From Planctomicrobium piriforme (GTDB lineage Bacteria; Planctomycetota; Planctomycetia; Planctomycetales; Planctomycetaceae), in contig NZ_FOQD01000014.1 in the NCBI RefSeq assembly GCF_900113665.1, forward strand, positions 124,001 to 188,000: 64,000 nt of DNA, read 5' to 3'. Within the stretch, counting starts at the first letter, position 1. Every line of letters starts with the position of its first letter. The notes below the pieces were generated by a model, which saw nothing but the letters and a program-made list of their open reading frames with translations, had not been told where the DNA came from and did not search any database. Positions 17,117 to 25,040 of the stretch are shown in pieces. The position numbers and the translations under genes were made by a program.

Positions 17117-17986
17117 ATGAACTTTCTGCGTCGACTGTTTCAGGGATCAGGCCCTGCCAAGGTCGATATTGAAAAACGCTTCCGCCTGCAGAATCCCGTC
17201 GGACAGGGGACGATGTCCAAGGTCTGGAAGGCGACCGACACCAAGACCGGCCAGACCGTTGCCCTGAAGATCCTCGACAAGGAAAAGACGAAGCGACTGG
17301 AGCAGCGGTTCGTCGGCCTCAACCGCCCGCGAGAAGGGGTCATCGCCATCTCGCTGCATCACCCGCATGTCGTGCAGACCTACGACCACGGCATCACGAC
17401 GAAGGACGAACAGTTCCTGGTGATGGAGTTCATTGAAGGGGTCGGACTCTCGTCGCTGGTCGACCTGCAAGGAGAGCGAATGACCGCGAACTGCCTGCGG
17501 TGGTGCATTCAGTTGGGAGAGGCTCTCGACTACGTTCACTCGCAGCAGTGGATTCATCGCGACCTGTGTCCGCGCAACATCATCATCACGATGTCGAACC
17601 AGCTCAAGCTGATCGACTTCGGCCTGATGGTTCCCAATACGCCGCCCTTCAGGAAGCCCGGCAACCGGACCGGGACGGCGATGTACATGGCCCCGGAACT
17701 GGTCAGACGCCTCCCCACCGATCAACGGATCGACGTCTTCTCTTACGCGGTCACCTGTTACCAGATGTTCACAAAGCAGTTTCCATGGCCTGCGGCGGAC
17801 ACGATGGAAGCAGTGATGCAGCACGTCAACATGCCGCCCAAGGAGATCCTGCTGCTGAAGCCGGACATGAACCCGCAAGTCGCCAAAGCGATCATGCGCG
17901 GGCTGGAGAAAGAGCCAGCCGACCGCTGGCAATCGGTGAAAGAGATGGTCGAGGCGCTGCGCGCTGCTGCCGTCGTGCGGAAGTAA
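17117..17986 (+). CDS. Serine/threonine protein kinase (Hanks type)
   Basis: A soluble 289-aa kinase consisting almost only of the catalytic domain. Seen are the glycine-rich loop (VGQGTMSKVWKA), the ATP-binding lysine in VALKILDKEK, the catalytic loop WIHRDLCPRNIII with HRD, the DFG motif in LIDFGLMVP, the activation-loop end GTAMYMAPELVRR, and a conserved DVFSYAVTCYQMFT segment. There is no membrane segment or sensor domain, unlike PknB-type receptors, so input must come from elsewhere. Target unknown. It follows accD by about 70 bp but need not be functionally tied to it. Confidence 0.92.
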   Translation: MNFLRRLFQGSGPAKVDIEKRFRLQNPVGQGTMSKVWKATDTKTGQTVALKILDKEKTKRLEQRFVGLNRPREGVIAISLHHPHVVQTYDHGITTKDEQFLVMEFIEGVGLSSLVDLQGERMTANCLRWCIQLGEALDYVHSQQWIHRDLCPRNIIITMSNQLKLIDFGLMVPNTPPFRKPGNRTGTAMYMAPELVRRLPTDQRIDVFSYAVTCYQMFTKQFPWPAADTMEAVMQHVNMPPKEILLLKPDMNPQVAKAIMRGLEKEPADRWQSVKEMVEALRAAAVVRK

Positions 17987-18521
17987 GCGACGGACGAACT
18001 CACGAGTCTCAAACTGTCGAAAGCGACAGGCAAACGCCGCAGAGCAGGCTGATCATCATCTTTGCTCGCGTCGCAATACGAACGACCACGCTGCCTGCTG
18101 GCTTCGCAGGTTTCTGCGGCGGGCGACGGGCCTCTGCTTTTGCCCGCAGATCCTGGCAAATGCCTTCCAGCATGAACAGTCCCACGGCATCGTCACAGAT
18201 TGTCATAACAGTGCGTCCCGAGGTATTTCCTGATCGCGTTTCCCGGTCGTGTTTCCAGGGCGTGTTTCCTGGGGGGTGGACGGGAAAAGTCGAATCAGGT
18301 GGTGGCTTTTGGCAACAGTAGTTTTCATCGGACATCGTGTCGCCAAAATCCGACATGCAAGCTGGGCAAACGGCAGAATCTGCGGATCGCTGTCCGACCT
18401 TGCCTGCGGCGTGTCCGGTAGCGGTTGTGCCGACTTTGCGGGACGCCCCGTTGCTATCCAGGTACCGGCGTCATCCCCTATCCTGAAGTGATTCCGCAGT
18501 AAACATTTTGATTGCACTGAA
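17987..18521. other. Intergenic region kinase/gltX
   Basis: 535 bp without a convincing gene. It contains a four-unit 13-bp tandem repeat (18227-18279). A leftward frame of 115 codons (18009-18356) overlaps the repeat, has biased composition and no ribosome site, and is not called. Confidence 0.5.
18227..18279. repeat. Four imperfect 13-bp tandem repeats
   Basis: Consecutive units tttcctgatcgcg, tttcccggtcgtg, tttccagggcgtg and tttcctggggggtg lie about 240 bp upstream of gltX. They could be a protein-binding array or slippage product; no function is evident. Confidence 0.75.
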
Positions 18522-20099
18522 ATGACGATCCGCACTCGCTTTGCACCCAGTCCGACCGGTTACATGCACATCGGAGGCATGCGGACCGCGCTGTTCAACT
18601 GGCTCTGGGCCCGACACAACGGCGGTCAGTTCATTCTGCGGATCGACGATACCGATCAGGAACGAAATATCGATGCCGCGCTGGGGCCGATTCTCGACGC
18701 CTTCCGGTGGCTGGGGCTGGACTGGGATGAAGGTCCGGAGGTGGGCGGGCCGCATGGTCCGTATTTTCAGTCTCAGCGACTGCCGCTCTATCATCGGGTC
18801 TGTGATGAACTGATCGCTGCCGGCAAGGCCTATAAAGATTTCGATCCGCCGGCCCTGTCCCAGGAAGACCGTCAGGCAGCGGAGAAAGAGAAGCGACCGT
18901 ATCTGAATATTCGCCGCTCGCTCGAACTGACCGACCTGCAACGGGCCGATTTAGAAAACGCTGGCACGCCCTATGTCGTCCGATTTCTCGTCGACCGCAC
19001 GCGGAAGGTGGCGATCGACGACCACGTCCGCGGGCATGTGGAATGGGACTGTGGACTCATTGCCGACCCCGTCATCATGCGCGGCAACGGCATGCCGCTG
19101 TACAACTTTGCGAGCGTGGTGGATGACTGTGATCTGAAGATCAGCCACATCATTCGCGCCGAAGAACATCTCACCAACACCGCCGTGCAGGCGTTGCTGT
19201 TTGAAGCCCTCGGCGGCGCGATGCCTGAGTTCGCCCACATTCCTTTCGTCGCCGCGCCTGGCACCAAGGAGAAACTCAGCAAGCGGGAAAAGAACATCGA
19301 GAAGTACCGCAAGAGCCCGCAGTTCAAAAAGCTGTTCGATATCGCGGACGATGTGCTTCCCAAACTAGGCCTCGGGAATTCGCAGACGCTGAATCCGGTG
19401 ATGGTCGCGTATTACGAAGCGGTCGGCTTTCTGCCGGAAGCGGTGTTGAATGCGCTCTCGCGGCTCGGCTGGTCGTATGACGACAAGACGGAAAACATGT
19501 CCCTGGATTTCGTCGTCAAGAACTTCACGCTCGATCGGATCGTGAAGGCCCCGGCCGGCCTCGACCCCGACAAACTGCTGTCGTACCAGGAATACTGGAT
19601 CAGCCAGCTTTCGCTCGACGAGAAGATTGACGGCTGCCTGCCGTATCTGCTCAAGGCCGGGCTGCTGACCGAACAGACCACAAACCGGGCGGAACTCGGA
19701 CGGATCATCACCGCACTGGGTGATCGGCTGAAGCTGTTCAGCGACTTGCTCTCGTATCCTGAATACTTCGTCGAGGACGACCAACTCGATTACGACGAGG
19801 CCGCGTTCGACAAACGCATTCGCAAGCCGGAACGGGCTCGCGAGCTGCTGGCGAAGTATGAAGCCGTTCTCGATCAGAGCGGGGCCTTCGACGCGGCAAC
19901 GCTGGAGAGCGAGTTCAAGGCATGGATGGAGCAGAGCGGGATCTCCTACGGCGACATCATTCACGCCTTGCGACTTGCCGTTTCCGGAAAGACCGCAGGA
20001 CCAGGCATGTTCGAATGTCTCGAACTTCTCGGCCGCGAGCGGTGTCTCAAACGGATTGAAATCGCCATTGCGAGAGCCGATGAAAATCCGACCATTTGA
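18522..20099 (+). CDS. gltX: Glutamyl-tRNA synthetase
   Basis: Class I aminoacyl-tRNA synthetase that charges tRNA-Glu (and possibly tRNA-Gln where GatCAB is used). The N-terminus RFAPSPTGYMHIGGMRTALF contains the HIGH-type motif as HIGG; the KMSKS-type loop is KEKLSKREKN. IDDTDQERN and YNFASVVDDCDLKISHIIRA are typical. The 525-aa length is slightly longer than the usual 470-500 residues, with a helical anticodon-binding C-terminus. The next gene starts inside its last 20 nt, so translation is probably coupled. Confidence 0.95.
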   Translation: MTIRTRFAPSPTGYMHIGGMRTALFNWLWARHNGGQFILRIDDTDQERNIDAALGPILDAFRWLGLDWDEGPEVGGPHGPYFQSQRLPLYHRVCDELIAAGKAYKDFDPPALSQEDRQAAEKEKRPYLNIRRSLELTDLQRADLENAGTPYVVRFLVDRTRKVAIDDHVRGHVEWDCGLIADPVIMRGNGMPLYNFASVVDDCDLKISHIIRAEEHLTNTAVQALLFEALGGAMPEFAHIPFVAAPGTKEKLSKREKNIEKYRKSPQFKKLFDIADDVLPKLGLGNSQTLNPVMVAYYEAVGFLPEAVLNALSRLGWSYDDKTENMSLDFVVKNFTLDRIVKAPAGLDPDKLLSYQEYWISQLSLDEKIDGCLPYLLKAGLLTEQTTNRAELGRIITALGDRLKLFSDLLSYPEYFVEDDQLDYDEAAFDKRIRKPERARELLAKYEAVLDQSGAFDAATLESEFKAWMEQSGISYGDIIHALRLAVSGKTAGPGMFECLELLGRERCLKRIEIAIARADENPTI

Positions 20100-20508
20100 A
20101 ATTGCTGACGAAGCCCAGGTCATCTCCCTGTGGGAACGGTGCGGGCTGGTGCGCCCGTGGAATGATCCCCGCAAGGACATCGCCCGTAAACTGGCGGTGC
20201 GGCCGGATCTCTTTCTCGTCGGAGAGCAGGATGGCGAAATCGTCGCCAGCGTGATGGCCGGCTATGAAGGTCATCGTGGCTGGATCAACTACCTCGCCGT
20301 CTCACCGGACACCCAGCGGCAAGGCCTGGGCCGGCAGATCATGGACGCCGCGGAGCAACTGTTGCGCGAGGCTGGCTGCCCGAAGATCAACCTTCAGGTG
20401 CGGAGCACAAACGCAGCGGTGATCGAATTTTATCGCTCGCTGGGCTATGCCGACGATGAGGTCATCAGCCTTGGGAAACGGCTCGAGATCGACGGCCCAA
20501 AGCCATGA
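20080..20508 (+). CDS. ypeA: GNAT acetyltransferase, YpeA-like
   Basis: A small Gcn5-related N-acetyltransferase (142 aa) that would transfer acetyl from acetyl-CoA to an unknown amine. It begins MKIRPFEIADEAQVISLWER, then CGLVRPWNDPRKDI, the hallmark start of the YpeA group. The acetyl-CoA loop is VSPDTQRQGLGRQIMDAAEQ and the end is FYRSLGYADDEVISLGKRLE. ATG 20080 overlaps the last 20 nt of gltX in another frame, implying coupled expression. The substrate is not known. Confidence 0.9.
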   Translation: MKIRPFEIADEAQVISLWERCGLVRPWNDPRKDIARKLAVRPDLFLVGEQDGEIVASVMAGYEGHRGWINYLAVSPDTQRQGLGRQIMDAAEQLLREAGCPKINLQVRSTNAAVIEFYRSLGYADDEVISLGKRLEIDGPKP

Positions 20509-20540
20509 CCCTGCGCCCACCAAGAGACGGGGAGCAGAGG

Positions 20541-20672
20541 ATTTCACCACGAAAAGCACGAAATAAACGAAAAGAATTGCGGACGTTGCGTCAGCCACGG
20601 GTGTCTGCTTTCATGCAAAGCATTGCAATCAAACGAGTTATTTCGTGTTTTTCGTTTCTTTCGTGGTTCTTC
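20541..20672. repeat. Inverted repeat 'ccacgaaaagcacgaaataa'
   Basis: The left arm (accacgaaaagcacgaaata then aacgaaaag, near 20545-20574) and the right arm (gttatttcgtgtttttcgtt then tctttcgtggttc, 20637-20669) are reverse-complement word sets. It fills part of the 333-bp gap between the acetyltransferase gene and mlaE; nothing else is supportable there. Confidence 0.85.
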
Positions 20673-20841
20673 TCCGCAGCTCACGGGCTGAAACCTGACA
20701 GCCGATCGCTGACCGCTCGCCCCTCCAGAACCGGTCTCGACCCATTTTGCGGGTTTCGGCTAGAGTCCCGGCGAATTCTGCCGGTCCCGGTTCTGTGTGC
20801 CGGGAGCGGTGTTCACGGACTTTCATGAGCCGCGATTCCAC

Positions 20842-21681
20842 ATGCCTGCCACCAGCGCCACGCATTGTTCCGAGTCAGTCTTCCACATGCTGGGACGGCT
20901 GGCGGTGAACTTTGTCACTTTGACGGGTGATCTGGCGCTGTTTTTCACCCGAATGCTGGCCTGGCTGATGCGGGGCTGGCCGCGGGGGAATGTGCTCTGG
21001 CCGGTCTTTTATCAGATCGGCGTGCAGAGCGTGCCGGTCATTCTGGTGACAGGCGGCTTCATCGGCATGGTGCTCGTCGTGCAGGCATATGAACAGTTCG
21101 CCATGATGCACATGGAAAATCAGCTCGGTACCGTCGTCAACGTGACGCTGGTGAAAGAACTCGGACCAGTGCTGGCCGCGGTGATGCTGGCGGGTCGAGT
21201 TGGCAGTTCGATGGCCGCACAACTGGGCACCATGCGGGTGACCGAACAGATCGATGCCCTCACTGCATTGGGAGCGAATCCCATTGCGTACCTGGTCGTA
21301 CCGCGATTCCTCGCCTGCGTGATGCTCATCCCGATGTTGACGCTCATCGCGGACGGCGTCGGGGTGCTGTCGGGGTGGTGGTTCAGCACGCAGGTGCTGA
21401 AGGTCAACAGCTTCTACTACTGGCACTACTCGCAGACGTTCGTCACGACGTACGACATCTGGACGGGCATCATCAAGAGCCTGTTCTTCGGCGCCTCGAT
21501 TTCGGTGATCGCCTGCCATCGCGGGTTTCACAGCCGGGCCGGAGCAGAAGGGGTCGGCCAGGCCGCGACCGAAGCGTTCGTCTATTCCTTTATCGTGATC
21601 CTCGCACTCGACTTCATGCTCGGTTTCATGTTGATGGAACTCTACAACGTCCTCTGGGCCAAAACCGGCTTCGGGGCGTAG
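20842..21681 (+). CDS. mlaE: MlaE-type ABC permease of lipid transport
   Basis: Inner-membrane permease of an MCE-type ABC transporter that moves phospholipids between inner and outer membranes. The ~280-aa protein has an amphipathic N-terminus and about five hydrophobic helices, with the MlaE core VTGGFIGMVLVVQAYEQF and KELGPVLAAVMLAGRVGSSM followed by AAQLGTMRVTEQIDAL and GANPIAYLVVPRFLA, which contact the ATPase. ATG 20842 is chosen; GTG 20797 and ATG 20887 are in frame. It is first of mlaE-mlaF-mlaD, separated by repeats. Confidence 0.93.
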   Translation: MPATSATHCSESVFHMLGRLAVNFVTLTGDLALFFTRMLAWLMRGWPRGNVLWPVFYQIGVQSVPVILVTGGFIGMVLVVQAYEQFAMMHMENQLGTVVNVTLVKELGPVLAAVMLAGRVGSSMAAQLGTMRVTEQIDALTALGANPIAYLVVPRFLACVMLIPMLTLIADGVGVLSGWWFSTQVLKVNSFYYWHYSQTFVTTYDIWTGIIKSLFFGASISVIACHRGFHSRAGAEGVGQAATEAFVYSFIVILALDFMLGFMLMELYNVLWAKTGFGA

Positions 21682-21685
21682 TGAA

Positions 21686-21775
21686 ATGGTTGAAGGTTGA
21701 TGGTTTAAGGTTGAAGAAATTCTCAATCCTGCCATCCGCCTTAAACCCTCAACCTTAAACCTTAAACCATCCTTC
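21686..21775. repeat. Intergenic hairpin of 'ggttgaaggttgatggttta' words
   Basis: The left arm (ggttgaaggttgatggttta then aggttgaag) and right arm (ccttaaaccctcaaccttaa then accttaaaccat) form a long imperfect hairpin that ends 5 nt before the mlaF start, so mlaF has no visible ribosome site. Confidence 0.9.
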
Positions 21776-21780
21776 TCCCC

Positions 21781-22575
21781 ATGTCCGCCATCCTGAATCT
21801 TTCCGGCGTCTACAAGCAGTTCGGCAGTCAGCCGATTCTGCGGGATATCGATCTGTCGATCGAGGCAGAAAAGACGCTGGTGATCATCGGGGAATCAGGC
21901 TGCGGCAAGAGCGTCACTCTCAAACTGCTGATGAATCTGATCACCCCCACCGAAGGCCAGGTTCGCTGGTGGGGGCAGCCCGTCAAGAAAATGAACGAAC
22001 GCGAGCAGACTCGACAACGGCTGCGGTTCGGTTATCTGTTTCAGATGGCGGCGCTCTTCGACAGTCTTACCATTTACGAAAACGTCGCCTTCAGCCTGCG
22101 GCAGAACACCCGACTCTCGGATTCCGACATCGATTCCATTGTTCACGAACGTTTGCGCGACGTGGGGCTCGATTCGCGCATCGTCGGCCAGAAGAAGCCT
22201 GCAGAATTGTCCGGCGGGATGCGAAAACGGGTCGGGCTCGCCCGGGCACTCGCCACCGATCCCGACGTGATGCTCTATGACGAACCGACCACCGGCCTCG
22301 ACCCGATCATGAGCGATGTGATCAACGAACTCATCATCAGCACGCGCGAGCGACGGCACATGACCAGCATCGTCGTCACCCACGACATGCACACCGTGCA
22401 AAAAGTGGCCGACAGAGTCGTGATGTTTTACCCCCTGTCGCGACTCGAACATCACGAACCACAGATCATCTTCGACGGCACTCCGGAACAGGCCTTCGAA
22501 ACGGACGACTCTCGTGTCTCACAATTTGTACGCGGCGAAGCAGGGGACCGCATGCTCGAACTGGCTGCAGCATGA
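21781..22575 (+). CDS. mlaF: MlaF-type ABC ATPase of lipid transport
   Basis: ATP-binding subunit that powers the MlaE permease. 264 aa. Walker A is GESGCGKSVT, the Q-loop is YLFQMAALFDSL, the ABC signature ELSGGMRKRVGLARAL, Walker B VMLYDEPTTGLDPIM, and the switch histidine lies in VVTHDMHTV. The end (FDGTPEQAFETDDSRVSQFV) is like the C-terminus of MlaF proteins. A repeat hairpin ends 5 nt before the ATG, so translation may depend on coupling or a leaderless-like start. The repeat after its stop separates it from mlaD. Confidence 0.95.
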   Translation: MSAILNLSGVYKQFGSQPILRDIDLSIEAEKTLVIIGESGCGKSVTLKLLMNLITPTEGQVRWWGQPVKKMNEREQTRQRLRFGYLFQMAALFDSLTIYENVAFSLRQNTRLSDSDIDSIVHERLRDVGLDSRIVGQKKPAELSGGMRKRVGLARALATDPDVMLYDEPTTGLDPIMSDVINELIISTRERRHMTSIVVTHDMHTVQKVADRVVMFYPLSRLEHHEPQIIFDGTPEQAFETDDSRVSQFVRGEAGDRMLELAAA

Positions 22576-22579
22576 TGAC

Positions 22580-22618
22580 TTCAAAAATTCGAAATCCGAA
22601 GCACGAAATTTGAAACAG
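22580..22618. repeat. Single arm of the 'aatccgaagcacgaaatt' repeat, copy 3
   Basis: aattcgaaatccgaagcacg followed by aaatttgaaac, directly after the mlaF stop; unlike copies 1, 2 and 4, no clear second arm is present before mlaD. Confidence 0.8.
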
Positions 22619-22713
22619 CCTTATTCGCCAACCTTCTTGATCCTGACCTGACGTTTTTTGTCCCGCGACTCGATTCCCGTTTCCATTTCACGTTCACTGA
22701 CTGTTGATCTGCC

Positions 22714-23892
22714 ATGACCGAACGCCAGCTTCAATTTCGGGTCGGCATTTTTGTCGTGCTCGCCATGGCGGTGGGCGCGGTGCTGATCTTTCAATTCAGC
22801 GAATTCAAACACTTCTGGCAGAAGACGTACCCGCTGGCGGTGCATTTTCAGGAAGTGCCGGGCCTGCATGCCGGGAGTCCGGTGAAACAGAACGGTATCA
22901 CCATCGGCGTCGTCAAGGAGATGGTGCTCGATGACGACCAGGGAGGCGTGCTGGTCATCGTCGAAATCTTCGAAGGCTTCCAGATTCGCGCCGACTCCCA
23001 GCCGCATCTCTCGCGATCATTCTTCGGCGATGCGAAAATTGATTTCTCGCCTGGCCGTTCCACCCAGATGATGCCCCCGCGCACGCGAGTCGAAGGGGTC
23101 GCGGCCACCGATCCGATGCTCGCCATCGAACGCCTCGAACGCACCGTTGGCGTCACGTTGACTTCTTTTGAAACGACCAGTCAGGAATGGAAACTCGTTG
23201 GGAAGAACCTCAACGAGTTGATGGACACCAACCGCGGCAATCTGAACGACGTGATCGAACGTACGGCCATCGCGCTGGACCGCTTTAATCAGACGATGGA
23301 AACCGCGTCCGCCACGTTCGTCGACGCCGGCGAGGCCTTGCGAACCGCGAGTTCGACGCTCGCCAACGCCAACACGCTGCTCGCCGATCCCCAACTGCAG
23401 CGAGATCTGCGACAGACCGCCGCGTCACTGCCGCTGATCGCCGAGGAAACCCGCCAGACCATCGCGGCGGCCCGGGCATCGATGGCGAAGGTCACCGAAA
23501 ACCTCGACACCATTCAACAGGCGACGTTGCCGCTGGCGAAGGAAAGCGATGTCATCGCCCGAAAATTGTCGAGCAGCCTGATTCAACTGGAATCGCTGCT
23601 GACCGAACTCAATCAGTTCTCGCAGATGCTGAATGCAAAAGACGGCTCGCTGCAGAAGTTCGCCTCCGACCCGCAGCTCTATCAACACCTGAACCGCTCG
23701 GCATCTTCCCTCGCCGTGCTGCTGGAGAACCTTGATCCAGCTCTGCGGGATCTCAAGATCTTCGCCGACAAAGTCGCCCGACACCCGGAACTGCTGGGCG
23801 TGAGCGGCGCGATGCGCGGCAGCACCGGCATCAAGGACGCCCCGGAAGTCCAGCAGACTGGCTTTTCGACGCCAGGACGTGAGCAACGGTAA
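22714..23892 (+). CDS. mlaD: MlaD-type MCE domain substrate-binding protein
   Basis: Membrane-anchored periplasmic subunit of the lipid transporter. One N-terminal helix (VGIFVVLAMAVGAVLIFQFS) is followed by a single MCE domain (about residues 38-125: YPLAVHFQEVPGLHAGSPVK, NGITIGVVKEMVL, FGDAKIDFSPG). After that comes a long helical, partly coiled-coil region of about 230 residues with heptad-like spacing (NDVIERTAIALDRFNQTMET) and a short disordered tail. 392 aa, longer than E. coli MlaD, as in many MCE proteins with extended helices. It completes the mlaEFD operon; MlaB and MlaC genes are not nearby. Confidence 0.93.
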   Translation: MTERQLQFRVGIFVVLAMAVGAVLIFQFSEFKHFWQKTYPLAVHFQEVPGLHAGSPVKQNGITIGVVKEMVLDDDQGGVLVIVEIFEGFQIRADSQPHLSRSFFGDAKIDFSPGRSTQMMPPRTRVEGVAATDPMLAIERLERTVGVTLTSFETTSQEWKLVGKNLNELMDTNRGNLNDVIERTAIALDRFNQTMETASATFVDAGEALRTASSTLANANTLLADPQLQRDLRQTAASLPLIAEETRQTIAAARASMAKVTENLDTIQQATLPLAKESDVIARKLSSSLIQLESLLTELNQFSQMLNAKDGSLQKFASDPQLYQHLNRSASSLAVLLENLDPALRDLKIFADKVARHPELLGVSGAMRGSTGIKDAPEVQQTGFSTPGREQR

Positions 23893-24000
23893 AGACAATC
23901 TACACGTCCTACTGGTGCCTCCTCGCTTGAAATGCGACACTGGAAAGGAATCACGATAACCGTGATTTGCTACCCGCATGTATGTGCGAAGAGGACTGGC

Positions 24001-24255
24001 ATGCAGAACAAATCGAAAGCCAGTGGTTGGCCGACGCTTTTTTTGGCCTTAATCTTCGTCGCCCCAACGATCGATGCATGGCTCAAGTTGATCAATGGCA
24101 ACGGCGATTGGTGGCCGTGCTTTCTAGGCGGCTCCAATGTGTTGATATTCGGTGGCCTTGCGATCCGCGACTTTCGACGCAAATGGAGAGAATCGACTCA
24201 ACAGCCATCAATTGAGTCGACAGATGTGCCGCCTGTGAAACACTCTATTCGATGA
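24001..24255 (+). CDS. Small membrane protein, duplicate copy 1
   Basis: 84 aa, unrecognised. Two hydrophobic stretches (WPTLFLALIFVAPTIDAWL and PCFLGGSNVLIFGGLAI) are separated by a short NGNGDWW loop, then a basic AIRDFRRKWRES tail, so a two-helix inner-membrane protein is likely. ATG 24001 matches the start of the paralogue at 24403 (both begin ATGCAG after similar upstream sequence). Composition is less GC-rich than the neighbours. It follows mlaD by about 110 bp, but no role in lipid transport can be claimed. Confidence 0.6.
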   Translation: MQNKSKASGWPTLFLALIFVAPTIDAWLKLINGNGDWWPCFLGGSNVLIFGGLAIRDFRRKWRESTQQPSIESTDVPPVKHSIR

Positions 24256-24402
24256 ATGCTGCATCATCATTGTCCCGGACGCTGAGAGCGTAGGGGACAA
24301 TTCATGTATGCCGACTGGTGTGCGGTCGCTTGAATCGCGAAACTGGAACTGGTTCACGTTGCATTGATTTGCTACCCGCTTGTGCAAAAGTGAAGGGATC
24401 TC

Positions 24403-24612
24403 ATGCAGCAAGAGTCACAAGTCAGGAGCGGGCAGGCGCTGATCTTAGCGATCATCTTCGTCATTCTTACGACGATCGCTTTGCACGACGCCTTGAATGG
24501 CAACGGTCGCTGGTGGTCAGTTTTCTTGAGCGGCTCCGCAACAGTGCAGTTCGCCCGACTATCAATTCGTAACTTTCGACGCGGACATGCTCCATCTCTG
24601 CCCCAGGAATGA
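24403..24612 (+). CDS. Small membrane protein, duplicate copy 2
   Basis: 69 aa, paralogous to the protein at 24001: LILAIIFVILTTIALHDALN, then NGNGRWWSVFLSGSATVQF and the basic end LSIRNFRRGH. Shared positions include IF, NGNG-WW, the glycine/serine turn and R-FRR. Its TGA stop (24610-24612) abuts the ATG of the next gene, so the two are probably translationally coupled. Ribosome site: AAGGGA before ATG 24403. Function unknown; unequal tandem duplication is the likely origin. Confidence 0.6.
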   Translation: MQQESQVRSGQALILAIIFVILTTIALHDALNGNGRWWSVFLSGSATVQFARLSIRNFRRGHAPSLPQE

Positions 24613-24975
24613 ATGGCTCTTACGACCGGATGTCATCCTATGTCAAGTAATCCCACCGAAATCCAAAGACGAGAATCCGTAGCTCGCGCGGCGATCAAAA
24701 ATGCCTTTGGGAAGCCGGAGGCAGAGTGGAGCGTGACTCTCTTCGTGACGCACCATTTGGGAGAGTTGGACTCCAGCTATTGGATAAAACACCTCTCGAC
24801 CGGAACTCCCGAGCAACATCGCGTTTTGGAACTACTGGAGCTTCGATCTCACTGGGGAGGAGACGATGAAATTGAAAACTTTGATTTCACGCTTCCAGAC
24901 GAGATCACGAACTATGTGATCAGTGTGAATTTCGATGAGGAGGGAAACGTCAGCGAGATATCGATGGAAAGCTAG
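24613..24975 (+). CDS. DUF2004-like small protein
   Basis: 120-aa soluble acidic protein. The C-terminal half (DFTLPDEITNYVISVNFDEE and GNVSEISMES) resembles the DUF2004 group of small proteins of unknown function; this assignment is from memory of the motif and moderate in confidence. ATG 24613 starts exactly after the preceding stop, with AGGA 4 nt upstream; ATG 24640 is an alternative. The coupling to the two-helix membrane protein suggests they act together. DUF2004-type proteins are sometimes found near toxin-immunity loci, but no toxin is visible here. Confidence 0.65.
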   Translation: MALTTGCHPMSSNPTEIQRRESVARAAIKNAFGKPEAEWSVTLFVTHHLGELDSSYWIKHLSTGTPEQHRVLELLELRSHWGGDDEIENFDFTLPDEITNYVISVNFDEEGNVSEISMES

Positions 24976-25040
24976 CGAGGAGTCGCTGAGACGATTTGCA
25001 AACAACTTCAGTTTTCTCGTAAGCGTAACCGTGAACAACA

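Larger units (their letters stand above)
23894..24612. repeat. Tandem duplication of a ~402-bp unit
   Basis: Unit 1 (23894-24295) and unit 2 (24296-24612) align from gacaat through upstream words (actggtg, cgcttgaa, ttgctacccgc) to small ORFs starting ATGCAG and ending with matching AACTTTCGACGC-like sequence. A hairpin, ATTGTCCC with GGGACAAT around ACGCTgagAGCGT (24269-24301), lies at the junction. Confidence 0.8.

Noticed and set aside
17500..18321. 273-codon plus-strand frame overlapping the kinase 3' end and the following gap
   Set aside because: Out-of-frame with the kinase and Arg/Ser-rich; its unique 3' part lacks any protein-like pattern.
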